Origin: Luscinia megarhynchos
Lineage: Eukaryota; Chordata; Aves; Passeriformes; Turdidae
Direction: 5' to 3'
Length of the DNA stretch: 64,000 nucleotides
Assembly (NCBI GenBank): GCA_034336665.1
Contig: CM067568.1
Coordinates: 15,223,983-15,287,982, forward strand
Shown: piece by piece, positions 1 to 12,305 of the stretch
How the letters are laid out: each line of letters begins with the position of its first letter
Numbering within the stretch: the stretch's first letter is position 1
Program-made: the position numbers and the translations under genes
The notes under the pieces: model-generated
What the model was told of the DNA's origin: nothing
What the model saw: the letters and a program-made list of their open reading frames with translations, nothing else
Databases searched by the model: none

Positions 1-1469
1 CAGCCACAGATTAATTCAGTGAAATCGCTCGTTGCTGCAAGGAGTTAGTGAAAGAAAAACACTGGGAAGAGAATGCTGCCTGTGTGACAAATAAGGGTAC
101 ACAGAGCTGTGTTTCGCAGGGGAAGTGTTGATAAACAACACTAAACCCTCAGGCTTTGGGGGAGCTAGGTGATGATAACTTGGGGGGCAGAGGAGGCTTC
201 TGCTAGCAGCTTGTTAGTCTCTGAACACGTTTACCTCATCCTCTACAGTGTTTAATTAAATACAGCACTGCTCTGAACCATTCAGGCAGTTTCTGCTTGC
301 CTAGACAAAGGTGCTTTGCAGAATTTTTTTCTGTCAAGAGCATGACAAGAATCCTTATGTTAGTACCACCGGTTGGAAATATTATGTGCAAACCTGCACT
401 GCAGATAAACAAGCGCATCCTCTGCCCGCAGAGCTCCCTCATGCTCTGCTCATGAGGCACACCTGCTCTGCATGCCCATCACACAGTTTCCTGGGTGTCA
501 GCCCATGCCAGTAAAGCCCCAATGCCAGCCATGTACATGCCTAAGACACAATGCTACTCCCAGTCCAGCCCAGCAAAAACAGTTCCTTCTGGAAGTGAGT
601 CATATTTCTTCATCTTTCGAACCACTTCAAGCAATTTGTCTTGCAGACTTTCTGACTACATTTACATAAAATGCATCCTTCCTTTCTTTCTATTCTTGGT
701 TCCCATGCATGGGGTTATTTTAGATGGTGTGCTCAGAGGTCACTGTGACATACACAGAGGGGAGAGCACACTATGCTTTTGGTAGGTACTCTGTAATGTT
801 TATGCAGGTGGCAGGCTCTTGGTTTCCCTGGGCACTCACCAGGGATTTACATGCCAGCACAATGACACAAAAGGGTAAGTTGCCGGTCACTGCCAGAAAC
901 GCCACAATTTTGTCTACAAAGTGCAGCTTGTAGACATGAATAACCTCACAAGACCCCTGGAAAAGAAGCTGGGAGTATGGGTTGCTGGCTAAACTGGGGA
1001 GGTGTAAGGGAGGATGGGATCATGGAAAGCTTCCAGGAATGGTTTGTGCATGTGTACGGCATGGTTAGGAACTGTTCCTGCCTGGAATTCGAGTGCAGGC
1101 TATTATTTATATTCTCAAAGCTCTGCCAGTGCATGATGCTTGCAGCATTAGAGCTAGAACTCAAGCCCTGAGCAAGCTGGAGGCTTTCGTTCACATCTGC
1201 AACATGCAAAAAGACCCTTTGGAGTCCAAAGGCAGATGAGGCTGGACAATAAAATAGCCCAAGTCCTTCACAAGTTCCACCCTACAGTTCAGCCTCCTTC
1301 CCAACTCAGCCAGGTGTCTTCAGGTTGGAAAAGGAACGACTGGGAGGGATATGAGAGAGTTTTCTGAGCTTGTGAGTGGCCTGAGAGCAGGGATGGGTCA
1401 AGCTTTGCTGTCTCTTCCTGTACAAGAGCAGGCAGCATTACATGAAGTTAGCAGGAGACAGAAGGAGAT
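1..1469. other. Single-copy non-coding stretch
   Basis: No gene or repeat family is recognisable. The open frames here are short, overlap on both strands and translate to low-complexity peptides, which fits chance frames. Local CpG is scarce, as expected for bulk bird DNA. Confidence 0.6.
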
Positions 1470-1796
1470 GGCTCTTCATGCAACAGGCAGTAGATCTGTG
1501 AATCTTCTTACCAAAGGATGTTGTGGATATGAGAAGCTTGCATGGATTCAAGGAGAGTTCATGGAAGATAAATCCTCTGAGAGTTCCTAAATACATAAAA
1601 ACCCTATCTGGCTCAGGAAGCTCCTGAGCTGAAAATAGTTGGAATCTGGGAGAACACTGAGGGGAAGTATTGTAGATGCTTGCCCTTGTTCTTACTCTCC
1701 CTAGGCTTCCACTCACAGGCTCTGTTGGGGTCTGGATGTTAGGTTAGACAGACCTTTAGTCTGACCCAGTAGAGCTGTTTTTATGTCCTTATGTAA
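1470..1796 (+). mobile_element. Old CR1-type LINE, 3' end
   Basis: This stretch reads like the 3' untranslated end of an ancient CR1-clade LINE known from many sauropsids. In order it shows the 'ccaaaggatgttgtgg' segment, 'catggattcaagg' and 'ttcatggaagataaatcc', then 'ggctcaggaagctcctgag', 'gaggggaagta', 'cttgttcttactct' and 'ccctagg'. It finishes with 'gacctttagtctgacccag' and two TTATGTCC-like units at about 1780-1793. The match is my recollection of the family, not an alignment. The 5' edge is uncertain and could lie near 1440. It has no coding capacity and is a 5'-truncated relic. The divergence suggests an insertion that predates the other CR1 copies in the window. Confidence 0.75.
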
Positions 1797-4700
1797 CTTC
1801 ATACAGAGATAAGATGGATTCTTGCATGGTTCCTTCCCAAAGCTCACCACCCTCAAGCACCCTCACCCACTACCACAGCTCAAGCACCATGCACACCTTT
1901 TCCAGGTTGCATTTGACTGAGCAGCTGAAGCTCCTGGCTGCTGGCAGACAGATTTTGTGAACAGCTTAAGGCTTGTATGCCTGAAAAAAGCTTGCTCTCG
2001 GGGTTTGATGCTATCAAGTGTTTGGCAATAATATCAGTATCAGTCACCACTACCTCTCACCTCCTCGATGCCCTATTTGTTCCCATCTTAGCAAGGAGTG
2101 TCAAAACTATCCTGAACCCAACTGTTTGTTTGCAGCCAATTATAATTCTGCTCTGGTCACCACTTGGTACTGAGTTTGGCTATGGAAATTGAGTCCTTAT
2201 TGACATCTGTGTTAAAATTGCCAAAGCTGCCAAGACGTGTAAATCTGCACATATCTCAGATGAACTGCTTTGGGACTTTGTTCATCCTTCTTGGGATATG
2301 TTTTAAAGGCTTTATTTGTAGCGATGACAGTCAGAGCCTTTCTCACCCCTCTCTTCCCTGAAAAACAGTATTTGAAAGATGAGTCTTTGAATAACAACCA
2401 AGTGGCCTTGTTAGCCTTCCCTTCACCTCTTCTCAGCTGCTCTCCTGTCCTGGGTCTCTCACTGTGACTTTGAGAAGCTGCTGCAAACTAAAAGGAAGGA
2501 GAACGGCAGTGACCTCTGAAGGGGAATTAGGAAAAAATGGTCTGGAGAAAAAAGAAAGAACATGAGAAAATACATATACCTGTAGCTTGCTGACCCTCTT
2601 CTCTCTCCCAGACATTTAGAGGGAGAGGCATGCATGGTTACAGCAAGAACTCTCTTCTGAGATGAGTGCATGAAGATTTTTGGGATTTCACAGCAAGCCA
2701 TCTGTTGTGGAAACAAAAACCCTAGCTCTCTTGCAGTTCTAAACTTGCTGGGGTCGATGATGTCCAAGTATCAGCATGTTTGCAGCACTGCAGGGATTAC
2801 TTGATGCAGAATTAGGGTCCTAACTTTGCCATCCTTTTTGTCACACCAACTGTGGATCCCCACTGAGGAAGTTTCAAAATTAGCCAAGCACCACTTGGAG
2901 ATCTCCAAAAGTGGACTACTGTCACAATGGGTGGAGTGGGATACTTGTCTCAGGTGACATTCACATTATTGATGCTCCCATTACTTTTTGCTGCTGCTCA
3001 AATAATGGCAGAAGCTATTCTTAGCAGCTTGGACCCTAATGTTCAAGAAAAAAATAAAGGCAAAAAACCACCCACCCCTTTGTGAGCCATTTCCACAACA
3101 ATAACTTGTCTCAGGGAGGAAAGAGAGTAGGCCAAAATATGTAGCCCTCTTCACCAAATAAGGACCCTTGTAAGAGCAGGCGCCAAGAGCTGCAAGGCTT
3201 AGGAAGGACAGGGAGGGCTTTGGAGTGGAAGAGTGAATCAGCATGGCCATCAGGTCACACCCACATGAATAATACCTCTCACTTCCCTTGAATTGTACAT
3301 TGTAATAAAGACCCAGCTGCCTTTTTTGGTATTCCAGCATCTGCCTGAGAAGAGTCAGATGTGAAATTAGGTTTCCTGTACCTTAATAGATTAATTTAGT
3401 TTAAACTGAAAATGAGGACACATGTACTGTCGGGAGTCAAGAGGCCTCAAATGACATATGTCTCCCTTTTAATAATATTCTTATTTTGGTGTGTGTGCTT
3501 CGTGAGTCTAAACATTGGTTAAAATGCCTTTTCTTTCAAATTTCTCCCAAGTTTTAGAAGTTTACCATTGCTAGGAACATCACTTGTGCAAGTGCCATGT
3601 GCAAAACCAAAGGTGATCACGTTTCCAGCTGCTCAGTTTCTTGGGACCCTGTGGAGCCACTTCCATATCAATAGGGAAATATTAATTCCTTCTTTTGTTG
3701 TCCTTGAAATTTTCTGTCTTAACAGCTATGCTTTGCTCATAACACATCAGCTCACCTGCCTTCCTTCTGAGCATCTGAAGGAGAATCCCTGGCTTGTGTT
3801 ACTCTTCCAGTGTGCCTCATGGCAGGAAAGATGCAGAGTCTGTATCTTGACTACTGTGGGATATTTACAGCAGGGACAGGACTGTACTTCCATTAGAGAA
3901 TTGCAAACATCTCATGCTGAAATGTGATGTTTTCTTTGAGAGGCCCATAACAGGTTTCCCTTCTCACAGAGGGAACATGGATGGAAATTTCCCTGGTGAC
4001 TGAGTACACCATCTTTATCTGAAAGTAACTCAAGATAAATTTTTCCATGGAAAAGTTTTCCCTGTGACCTAGTGAAGGCTCTTAAGTGCCTCAGACAGTC
4101 CTGGCTGAACTTCCTTACACTTTAAACTTCTGTGCTGCTAAAAGAAGCATTTGCAGTTTTGCCACAAGATTAGGTCTGTCCCCTTAGTGTTAAAGACATG
4201 ACTGGCAGGAGACTGCTGTGCCCAGTTAAAAATGAACATGTACTACTCCTCACCTCACCCAGAGAATACCAGCTTTTCAAACAAGGTACAATGAGAAAAA
4301 GATGGAAGAAAAGTTGTACAGATATTAGGGCTGCTGAGTGCAGAGTAAACAGACTGTGTCAAAATCTTCCTCAGGTACAGATGGGTTACTTCCCTCCTAT
4401 CTTACAAACAAACAGTTTTAAAGAGTTTTCAGTCCAAATTGGTGCCAACTCTGATTCATGGACATGGCCTCTGACATGAGGCCTTTTTCCATGCCTCTAA
4501 GGATCTAGGATAGTCTGATGGTACCCTCAAACAACAGAAGGAGTCATAAGGCATGTCACCCATTTTTCTGCCATCTTCTGTTTTTTTCACCTGTAAATTC
4601 CTGCCACATCCAGCAACTCCATGATATGTTTGGGAGTGGACAGAAGGCTCTTTTCTTGAAATCTTATAAATAAATGTTAAGCCTTGTTTATTCTACCCAC

Positions 4701-5699
4701 TCTGTATTTTGGGAGGTGGCACTGGGTTTATGGCACAGATTTTTCTGCATTGGCTCTCTGGTTGCAGCCATAAAAACTGACACTAGGCCACTCCTTTTAT
4801 AACCAGTGCCACTTGTCACCCAGTCCCACCTACTCATGCAAATGGCAGAACAACTGCAGGTGCATCCCAAGTCATCTCAGGGACATGTCATGCAGTTACA
4901 CACCAACATTATTTCCTGAGATGGAGCAAACTCAAACCTAATTTCTAACAAGGTGTGATTTCACCTTGTTAAGAAAGGCACCTTCCCCAGCACTGCCATG
5001 TTGTATCAAGGTAGTGCTTCACCCAGAGGTAGTGACAGATCAAGAGTGGCAGCTCTTGAGCAGCTTGTGGCTTTGCTGGCCATGGTTTTGTCCCACGGTT
5101 TTCTCTCCTCTGGCCATTCTGTTTCTGCAGTCACCCACAGGCTCAGCTGTAAGCCCAAGGGTCAAGGGCCCCCCACATCTGGAAGCCTGACCAGACCAAG
5201 CTCTGGGGACACAGCAGGAGCCACCACACTCTTTGCCACCTCCTCCTCCTCCCTAGCCAGCTGGAAGGAGACGAGAATTTCCATCTCTCTTGTCCCTCTT
5301 CCTCCTAAAAGTGCAATTTCAAGGAACTGTGTCAAGTCAACAGTCTGGGACAAAGACAAAAAAAAACACATCAAAAAAAAAGCACATCCAGGAACACCCT
5401 GGAATTTCCTAGTGATTGCTGATAGCAGATGAAAGCCGCTGAAGAACAGCATCGATGATTACAATGATTAATGTTTCTTTCCATGTGAATACTACTGAAA
5501 GAGGACAGACTGTGTGCCTTGAGAGAGCAACATTCCTTTGTCTTGCTCATCTGCCCCTTGTGAAGACCTTTATCTGTTTTTCAAATCCAAAAATGGCTCA
5601 TAAGAAAATTAGTCCTCCCAGCCTCACAGGTTGTGTCATTATTCTAAGCCTGTCCTCTGAAGGCTGGTCAAAATTAAACTGACAATACTTCAGGTCTTT
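1797..5699. other. Single-copy non-coding stretch
   Basis: I see no gene, RNA gene or recognisable repeat. A short A-rich patch lies near 5360-5390. The longest frames (about 119-144 codons) are on both strands, overlap each other and match no family I know. Confidence 0.55.
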
Positions 5700-5960
5700 C
5701 CCCTCCCATTTATTCCTCTTTCTGCTAAGGGGACCTCATTTTAATTATTATTTAGGAAAAGACAGCTGCTTCCTGTTTGTTTCATTAATTTATTTTGTTT
5801 CCTGAAGGGAAGCTTCGGTGAAAAGAATCTTTGGATAGCTGGAACGTCTTACAAAATATCACTGGCTGCACGGGCCAAGGTTAAATACAATAGCTAGGTT
5901 TATTTTTAAATGATTATTATTTTTCTAAATCCATGCCAAAGCAGAGACAAAAATTCTAGC
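5700..5960. promoter_or_regulatory. AT-rich block, possible conserved non-coding element
   Basis: This stretch is AT-rich and unique, with homeodomain-type words ('attttaattattattta', 'cattaatttatttt', 'aaatgattattattt') around a less AT-rich core containing 'cttcggtg', 'gaacgtctt' and 'tgcacggg'. Retained CpGs inside AT-rich DNA and the absence of repeat signatures resemble vertebrate developmental enhancers. That is inference from composition only. It could equally be ordinary AT-rich spacer. Confidence 0.3.
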
Positions 5961-6159
5961 ACACATAACTAAGCTTTTACAGTAAATTCTGCCTTTCCTT
6001 CAAAACTCCCCAGAAGGGAGACAGACATTCTTAGTTACAACAAAAGCTGAAACACCAATTTCCCTCCAACTATTATGAAAACCAAGGCCGGAGGGAGATG
6101 AGGTGCGGCTCCCTTTCTCCAGTTTCTCAAAACCTCATGCTCTGGTGAATTTGATATGC

Positions 6160-7050
6160 TGAAATCATTCCTGGCCATCGTGATAGCCTTCCACAATGAG
6201 ATGAGTGGCTCGGTGTGCAGAGAATGGTATTTATGCCAATTTGAACAAGGTTTTCAACACTGTCTCCTATAACATCCTTACAGACAAACTGGTGGAATAT
6301 GGATGACATAAATGGATAGTCAGGTGGCTTGAAACCTGGCTGAAGTGCTGGGATCAAAGGGCTGTGGTCAGTGGCATGTAGCCCATCTGTAGGCCAGTCA
6401 CTAGTGGTGCACCCCAGGGGCTGATACTGAGGCTGGCACTGTTCAAATTCCTCATTAATGACCTGGGTGATGGGTCTGGGGACACCCTTGGCAAGTTACA
6501 GAACAGAGCACGTGGTTGTGGTGCCTTTCAGAGACTTCAGGTATGGGTCAACAGCAATCTCACAATGTTTAAAAGAGAATGGGATGTCCTGAACGTGGAG
6601 AAGGATAACCTCAGACAGAGTATGGACTGGGAGATGGTCAGCCAGCTGGAAAACAGCTCTGCAGAAAAAGACCTTAGTGTCCTGGTACACAACAAGCTGA
6701 CCATCAACCAGCAACATGGCCTCATGGCAAAGATGCCAAAAACACCCTGGGTTTCATTATGAAGAGCACTGCCAGCAGGTCCAGAGAGGTGATCCAACCC
6801 TGCAGAGCTGTGTCTGCTCCTGGGTGTCCAGTACAAAACATGGATGTGCTGGAACAAGCTCAGCAAAGAGCCCTAAAGATGATTGAGGGATTACAACATC
6901 CATCATGTGGAGAGGGACTGGGAGAGCCCACAGAAGAGAAAGCTCAGGGGATCTTATCACTGTGTATAAATACCTGATGGGGGAGGAAAGATGGATACAG
7001 ACTCTCCCCAGTGATGCCCAGTGGCAGGATGAGAGGCCATGGGCACAAGC
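6160..7050 (+). mobile_element. Degraded CR1 LINE fragment with reverse-transcriptase remnant
   Basis: The stretch at 6235-6310 translates in pieces to a CR1 reverse-transcriptase motif (NKVFNTVSYNILTDKLVEYG at one end). It continues through 'gtggtgcaccccaggggct', corresponding to the family's SGVPQG segment, and 'ttcctcattaatgacctgg', the FxxFINDL segment. Later parts match the downstream CR1 region: 'gctctgcagaaaaagacct', 'agcaggtccagagaggtgat', 'atggatgtgctggaacaag' and 'gatgcccagtggcaggat'. Many stops and frameshifts destroy the frame, and there is an internal deletion near 6800-6840. The similarity stops near 7050, before the usual CR1 3' untranslated end, so this copy lacks its 3' terminus. 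It is inactive and old. Boundaries are approximate. Confidence 0.85.
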
Positions 7051-7940
7051 TCTTCTAGACTGACAGTGACCCACAAGTCATACCCCACAGTGCCACCCTT
7101 GAGTGCATGAGGAGCTCTGAGCTCCACTTGGCACCGAGTCAGGTCTGTCACAGCATTTTTGGGGGCTGTTAGCACTGTCCATTTCTAAGCCCTCCACCCA
7201 GCCCCCATTCACCATCTCACTGTTCTGGCCTCATCCCTTCCATTTGTTTTAGCTGAGGCACCCACTAGCCCCAGAAGCCTCTCTGCTGTCCAGTCTTCCT
7301 GCTGGGAGGAATTATTTGGCACCAGCACTATAGATCTTTTCACAAGACCAAAGATTATGGGAGGTTTTATTTAATGCACATGAAGTAACCCCTTGCCCCC
7401 CGCCCTGTTTTTTCTGGTTTCCTTTCTTGTGTTTGGTTCTCTCCTTCACTAGGAGCTTTCACATGCCAAGTTGCTTTGATGGAAACCACTACTTGAGAAA
7501 GAAAAATTGTACGAGCTCTTTCTTTTACTCCCTCTTTCTATACTGAGTATAGCTTAAAATTGAATAATGAGCATTTGTTTTCTTAGAAGAGTATTCAACA
7601 CTGAAAATTCAGCCACAAAGATGTACTCCAAAGGAATGGTGTTGAAAACACTTAACAACAAAGTGAACAAGGTTTTACCTATAGGGAAAGTGACACTTTG
7701 TTCCTTGCACACCAAGTGACCAAAATCCCTGACGATTTACTGCACCCTCCTCAAGCTAAATAACTTCACCTTGAAGTGAACACTTAGTTTGGCAAAGTTA
7801 AACGCTACTGAAAAGCAATCTTTTAGGAAAAGCAGCAGGTAAATTTGGTGCAAGCTGAGACTGCTGCCAGCAAGGCAGTGCAGGATTTCCAGCAGACGGT
7901 GGCTGCTGCACATGGCTGGCGCAGAGGAGGAAGGTGAGTG
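7051..7940. other. Single-copy non-coding stretch
   Basis: No gene or repeat is recognisable. It is CpG-poor and moderately AT-rich towards the right, just before the CpG cluster that follows. Confidence 0.5.
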
Positions 7941-7949
7941 AGCAGTGTG

Positions 7950-8200
7950 CTGGGGAAGGCGCATCCTCCTGCGCCACAGGAACGCGGCACCCCGGGCTGC
8001 GCACGACCAGCGGCACCAGTGCACGGGCCCTGCGACCGCACACAGACCCGGCCACATCCCAGGACTTCCTCCCCCGGGAAAGAATTCATATCGCAGAGTG
8101 CATTAATGAGCAGTGCTGTGCAGGCGAGAGCCAGTGTTTACAGTCGTGACTGCCTTTGAGGTTCGTCCCCCCAGGACTAGCTGCAGCCAGTCGCGATGGC
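7950..8200. promoter_or_regulatory. Small CpG-dense cluster
   Basis: I count about 17 CpG dinucleotides here, nine of them in 7981-8040, while the flanks have almost none. The sequence is GC-rich ('gaacgcggcaccccgggctg', 'gaccagcggcacc'). It is near the lower limit for a CpG island. It may be an unmethylated regulatory element or a minor promoter. Overlapping open frames on both strands follow from the GC-rich composition and lack stops by chance. No TATA box or clear exon was found next to it. Confidence 0.4.
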
Positions 8201-11200
8201 TCCCAGCGCTGTCTGCAAAGAGGGTAACACATGCAGTGCTGCTACAACATTTCCCAACTGCCCCCATGCCCAAGGATGGGCTCCCACTCCGCTGCTGCAG
8301 CTGGCTGAGGCACAGCCCTGGAATTAGAAAAGACTTGAGCTTTATTTTTTCTCCAGGAGATGGGCGGGAGACTTTTGATGGTACTATTTCCTGCTGGATG
8401 GACAGAATTTAGAAGAAAAATAAAACTTTAACCTCTTCACTCAACTATAGTGAGAAGACAATCTCACCATTGGGCAAGGTTTATTCTGCTGGGAAGCTCA
8501 GGCTATTCCCATGCTGGGTATAACACAAGGTCAACAGCAGCAGTCTCCAGGAATATTAATCTTTCACCCCTCAGACTGTGCCACGGGTAATTAATCACTT
8601 GATTGCATAACTTCTTGTAAGACAGGAAAAATAAGCTGCCTTTGCCAGCTTTTTGGACAAGCTATTTCACATACATTTGAACTTTCTTCCAGTACTTGTT
8701 GGGTTTTGATTGCAATGAATGAATTCCATCCAAAGCGCCTTTCCCAGCCGTGGAAGAGCCAGACAGCATGGAGGCGCACAGTGTCCCAGTGCAACACTGG
8801 GGAGTGGGTCACTGTGCTGTTTTGAGGGGATCTGTCCAGCCTCCCACTGGGTGGGGAAAGGTACAGCATCCAGCAGAGCAGCTCAGCCCGGGGAGGAATA
8901 GCAGAGTACCATGTTACCCTGCCTTTTACATCTGTATGCAATTGAAAGCAGGATCTGGCCGAGTTGCTGCTGACCCCAGAGAGCTGCAACTTGCTTAAGA
9001 GCAAGGAAATCGTGGAGTTTAATCCTAGAAAGTGAAGTTGTGTTTTGCTACGATCACCTGGGACAAACCACTGTGATAGGCCCAGCTGCAGGAGATCTTC
9101 AGGCCCTGGAAATCGTGTAAGGCTGTGAGGGGTGTTGAGCCAAGTGCATTGCTGGAGTGGTTGAATATCAGCTAATCCCACCTCCCCAACATGCTGCAGG
9201 ACTCTATCTTCCTTTCTACAGCTTTATTAAATGGCTGTGAGAAACCAAGGTTTCTCTTTAAAAACATTTTATATGAGGTGGTAATGAAATGGGAAACAGT
9301 GATCCAAGGCTATCTCGTGCCTCATGCTCCCATAAACCAGCTTGCTTCTAACCCTGAGCCTCTAGTATTGGGTGAAGGTGAAGGCATTCCTGACTGCCTC
9401 AATACTGGTGCATCCTTCAGCAGCCCTGAGCATTTCACCACCCCACTGCTGCCTCCCAAAACAGGTGGTGGCCATCCTTTGGCTCTTCAGATTGCCCCTG
9501 CTAAATATTTGCTTCCCACCTAACCATCTGAGTGGCTCAGAACATTTTCTTCCTGTACTGCCTTGACTTAATGGTGATACCTGGTGACATGGAAGCAGTC
9601 ATGAGTTAAGTGTTCTCCTGAGTCCTAAAGTGGAGGGTTCTCAGTCACACACTGAAAAAATATTTAGTGGCCACAAGAACCAGAACTAGATGAGAGCACT
9701 ATTCCTTAAGAGGTCCTGGAAAAGCATTCAGGAAGCTTGGTTTGAGAGTGTTCCTATAAAGATCACTTTGTCCTTTGGCTCTAGGCAGCCCTTTGGCAAA
9801 ACCTGAGAAAATTTCCCTGTATTGAATGTTTTGAGATCCTCGCAGGAAAGATGCTAATAAAGTGGGTGCCTTAGATATGGCTATGCAAGGCTACTTCTTG
9901 CTCCAAGTGCTACAGGTGACACATGGGGAACTGGCACAGTGAAAGGCAGCTTTCCAAAGCCACAATGACTGGGGACAAGAGAGCAGAGCAGAAATCCCAT
10001 GCACATGCAGTCACACAGCAGAGGCTGCCATAGAGGGTCATGCTTGCAGCTTAACCTAAGGCTCCCCAAACACCTCTGGAAGAAAGGAGGCAGAGAGCAG
10101 CTCCTCACTTGATCAGGGCACCACAGACCTCCAGGAAACACCCTACAGCTTTTCAGCTGCTTGCTCTGCCTTATGCTTCATGGAGCAAAACCACCTATTA
10201 AGCAAGCTGTGGTGAGAGTTCTGGTATATTCCCTGCCAGGCACTGTAACTTTTGCTCCTCACTGTGCAATGTGTGGCCACCAGTGGGTCACGCTCCATCT
10301 GGCCACACTTAAAGGGCTATCAAGAATAGGTCACCCTCATGAATTTCCTCCAACTCTGATGTTGCACCAATGTAATGACATGACTCTGCTGAAATGCAGA
10401 TAAATTAAACTCAAGGCCAGGCGCAACTATTCCCCAGGTACCTTTCACATGAATAAACAAGATAAAGTCTGGGAGGAAAAGCACAGGAAATGGTTCTATT
10501 TACAGCATGATCACACATCTTCCAAAAGCAACTGAGCCAGCTGGACAACTTACTATCTTGAACCACTCTCCTGCTGCAGGATGCTGCCCCTTCAGATTGG
10601 TTGGCAAGGAACTGAAAGTAGCTCAGAAAGCAACCGCCCAGGCAGTTCAGACATCAGAAAGGATAATAACTTCTAACCAGCAACAGTGAGATGCAGGTGA
10701 GGACAGAAGAGAGGGGCTAATGCCTTCAGCCAAATGGTGAGTAACACAGCAGGCAACTAGATGATTTTGAGACAGCAGCAGAAGAACCAGTAGGAACCGT
10801 TCACCCAAATATCTCATGGCTCGTGGACCATGAAGCATTCCAGTTTCCATCTGTGGAAACCTTGCTGCCATCTCAGTTTACTGGAAGGAGAATCTGCTTT
10901 AACCAAGGTTTAGCTACTCCCATGACACAGAACCATCTTAGGCCAGAACTTAGGAGGTTCAAAGTAACTGCAAAACTCTTCAAGAAATAATATTCCATAT
11001 TCACTTAATAAGTACAAGAAAGCCTTGTGCATTGTCCTCCTCACTTTCTCCACTACTAATAGTGGAGAAGAAAAGAGAACAGCATAGTCTGATCAGCTGG
11101 GGAGGACGACCTTATCACGACCAGCTATGGAGGCTTTGGGGTAATATGGATGGGTACAGATCAGCTAATTTACATTAAAAGTAATGGAGCATCTAAGCTG

Positions 11201-11330
11201 AGCAAGCCAAAGATTGTGTTTTCTCAAGCAAAATTCAAACAGACAGCTGAAGGTGAGGCCACTGGTCACTGCTGACTGGCACCCTTACATTGAGTCTTGA
11301 CCAGTGGTGGACAAAGCTGGTTTTCAGCAA
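8201..11330. other. Single-copy non-coding stretch with one long chance frame
   Basis: No recognisable gene or transposable element. A 196-codon frame lies on the minus strand at 8591-9181, the longest in the window. Its translation has no recognisable domain, the complementary strand is also partly open, and no splice or promoter context supports it, so I do not call it a gene. Confidence 0.5.
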
Positions 11331-11360
11331 GGTGACACATGGTGACACATGGTGACATGA
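11331..11360 (+). repeat. Short tandem repeat, 10-bp unit, three copies
   Basis: The unit GGTGACACAT occurs at 11331-11340 and 11341-11350, followed by a third copy changed at its end (GGTGACATGA). It is a small local duplication with no evident function. Confidence 0.9.
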
Positions 11361-11789
11361 TGACCATCATCACCAGGCCTCTCTGCCTCTTCTCCAAGAG
11401 CCTGAATATCAGGCTCCCATGATTTGGGTTTGGAGTAATTGCTACCACCAGAAGCAACTATTTTTTTCCTAGCTGACTGCAAATCAAACATTCCATTTTG
11501 ATAAAATAAAGGTTAGATCACCCTGGATTTTGCACATGTGTGCAACAGTGTTCGGATGTGTGAGTGCAGGCAGGAATTATTATGGGCAGCAAGGAAAGCT
11601 TCAGGTTATATAATATCTGGAGTCTGTGAGTTAAGATGAGACTGCTGCTGCCTCTTGCATTTCAAATTTTCCTGAGCAACTTTGTAAAGCGTTGGTTGGG
11701 TAGAGGAAGATTTTGCTTTTCTCATTTGCAGGACAGCTCAGCCAATGAGGCAACTGAATCAGTGGCTTTGGTGGGACACTTGGTCCCCA
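11361..11789. other. Single-copy non-coding stretch
   Basis: Nothing recognisable lies between the tandem repeat and the CR1 copy to its right. Confidence 0.5.
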
Positions 11790-12305
11790 GCACAGAAAAG
11801 ACATGGACTTACTGGAACAAGTCCAAAGGAGGGCCACCAAGTTTATTAGAGGGATGGAGCATCTCTCCTATGAGAAAAGGCTGAAAAAATTTGGGTTGCT
11901 CAACCTGAAAAGGAGAAGGCTTCAGCCTGAACTAATTTCAGCCTTCCAGTGTCTGAAGGGAGCCTACAAGAAAGATAGAAAGGGACTTTCTAGAAGAGAA
12001 TGTAGAGACAGGACAAGGAACAATGGCTTCAAACTTAAAGAGAGTAGGTTTACAGTAGATATTAGCAAATAATTGTGTACTTGGAGGATGGTGAGACACT
12101 GGAACAAGTTGCACAGAGAAGTTGTGGAGAAGTTGTTGATGGGGCTTCACTTCCAGCCCCATCTCTAGAAGTGTTTAAGGCCGGGCTGGATGGACTCTGA
12201 GCAACCTGCCCTAGTGGAAGGAGACCCCATCCACAGCAGAGGGGTTTGGAGCTAGATGATCTTTAAGGTCTCTTCCAACCAAAATCATTCTACCATTCTA
12301 TTATT
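11790..12305 (+). mobile_element. CR1 LINE, 5'-truncated, 3' end present
   Basis: The sequence follows the CR1 consensus from the end of ORF2 through the 3' untranslated region: 'gacatggacttactggaac', 'ggagggccaccaagtt', 'tctcctatgagaaaaggctg', 'gcctacaagaaagatag', 'ggacaaggaacaatggctt', 'gagacactggaacaagttgc', 'gaagtgtttaaggccgg' and 'gatgatctttaaggtctctt'. It ends in the family's terminal octamer-like repeats (ATTCTACC ATTCTATT). The 5' truncation is typical for CR1. An extra stretch of about 27 bp at 12129-12155 interrupts the consensus. The open frames inside it are remnants, not genes. This copy looks intermediate in age, being better preserved than the one at 6.2 kb. Confidence 0.93.

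Noticed and set aside
8591..9181. Longest open frame in the window, 196 codons, minus strand
   Set aside because: No recognisable domain, the opposite strand is also open in part, and there is no promoter or splice context. Frames of this size are expected by chance across six frames of 64 kb.
11803..12072. 89-codon frame beginning MDLLEQVQRRATK
   Set aside because: It is the degraded end of CR1 ORF2 and 3' untranslated sequence, already annotated as a LINE.
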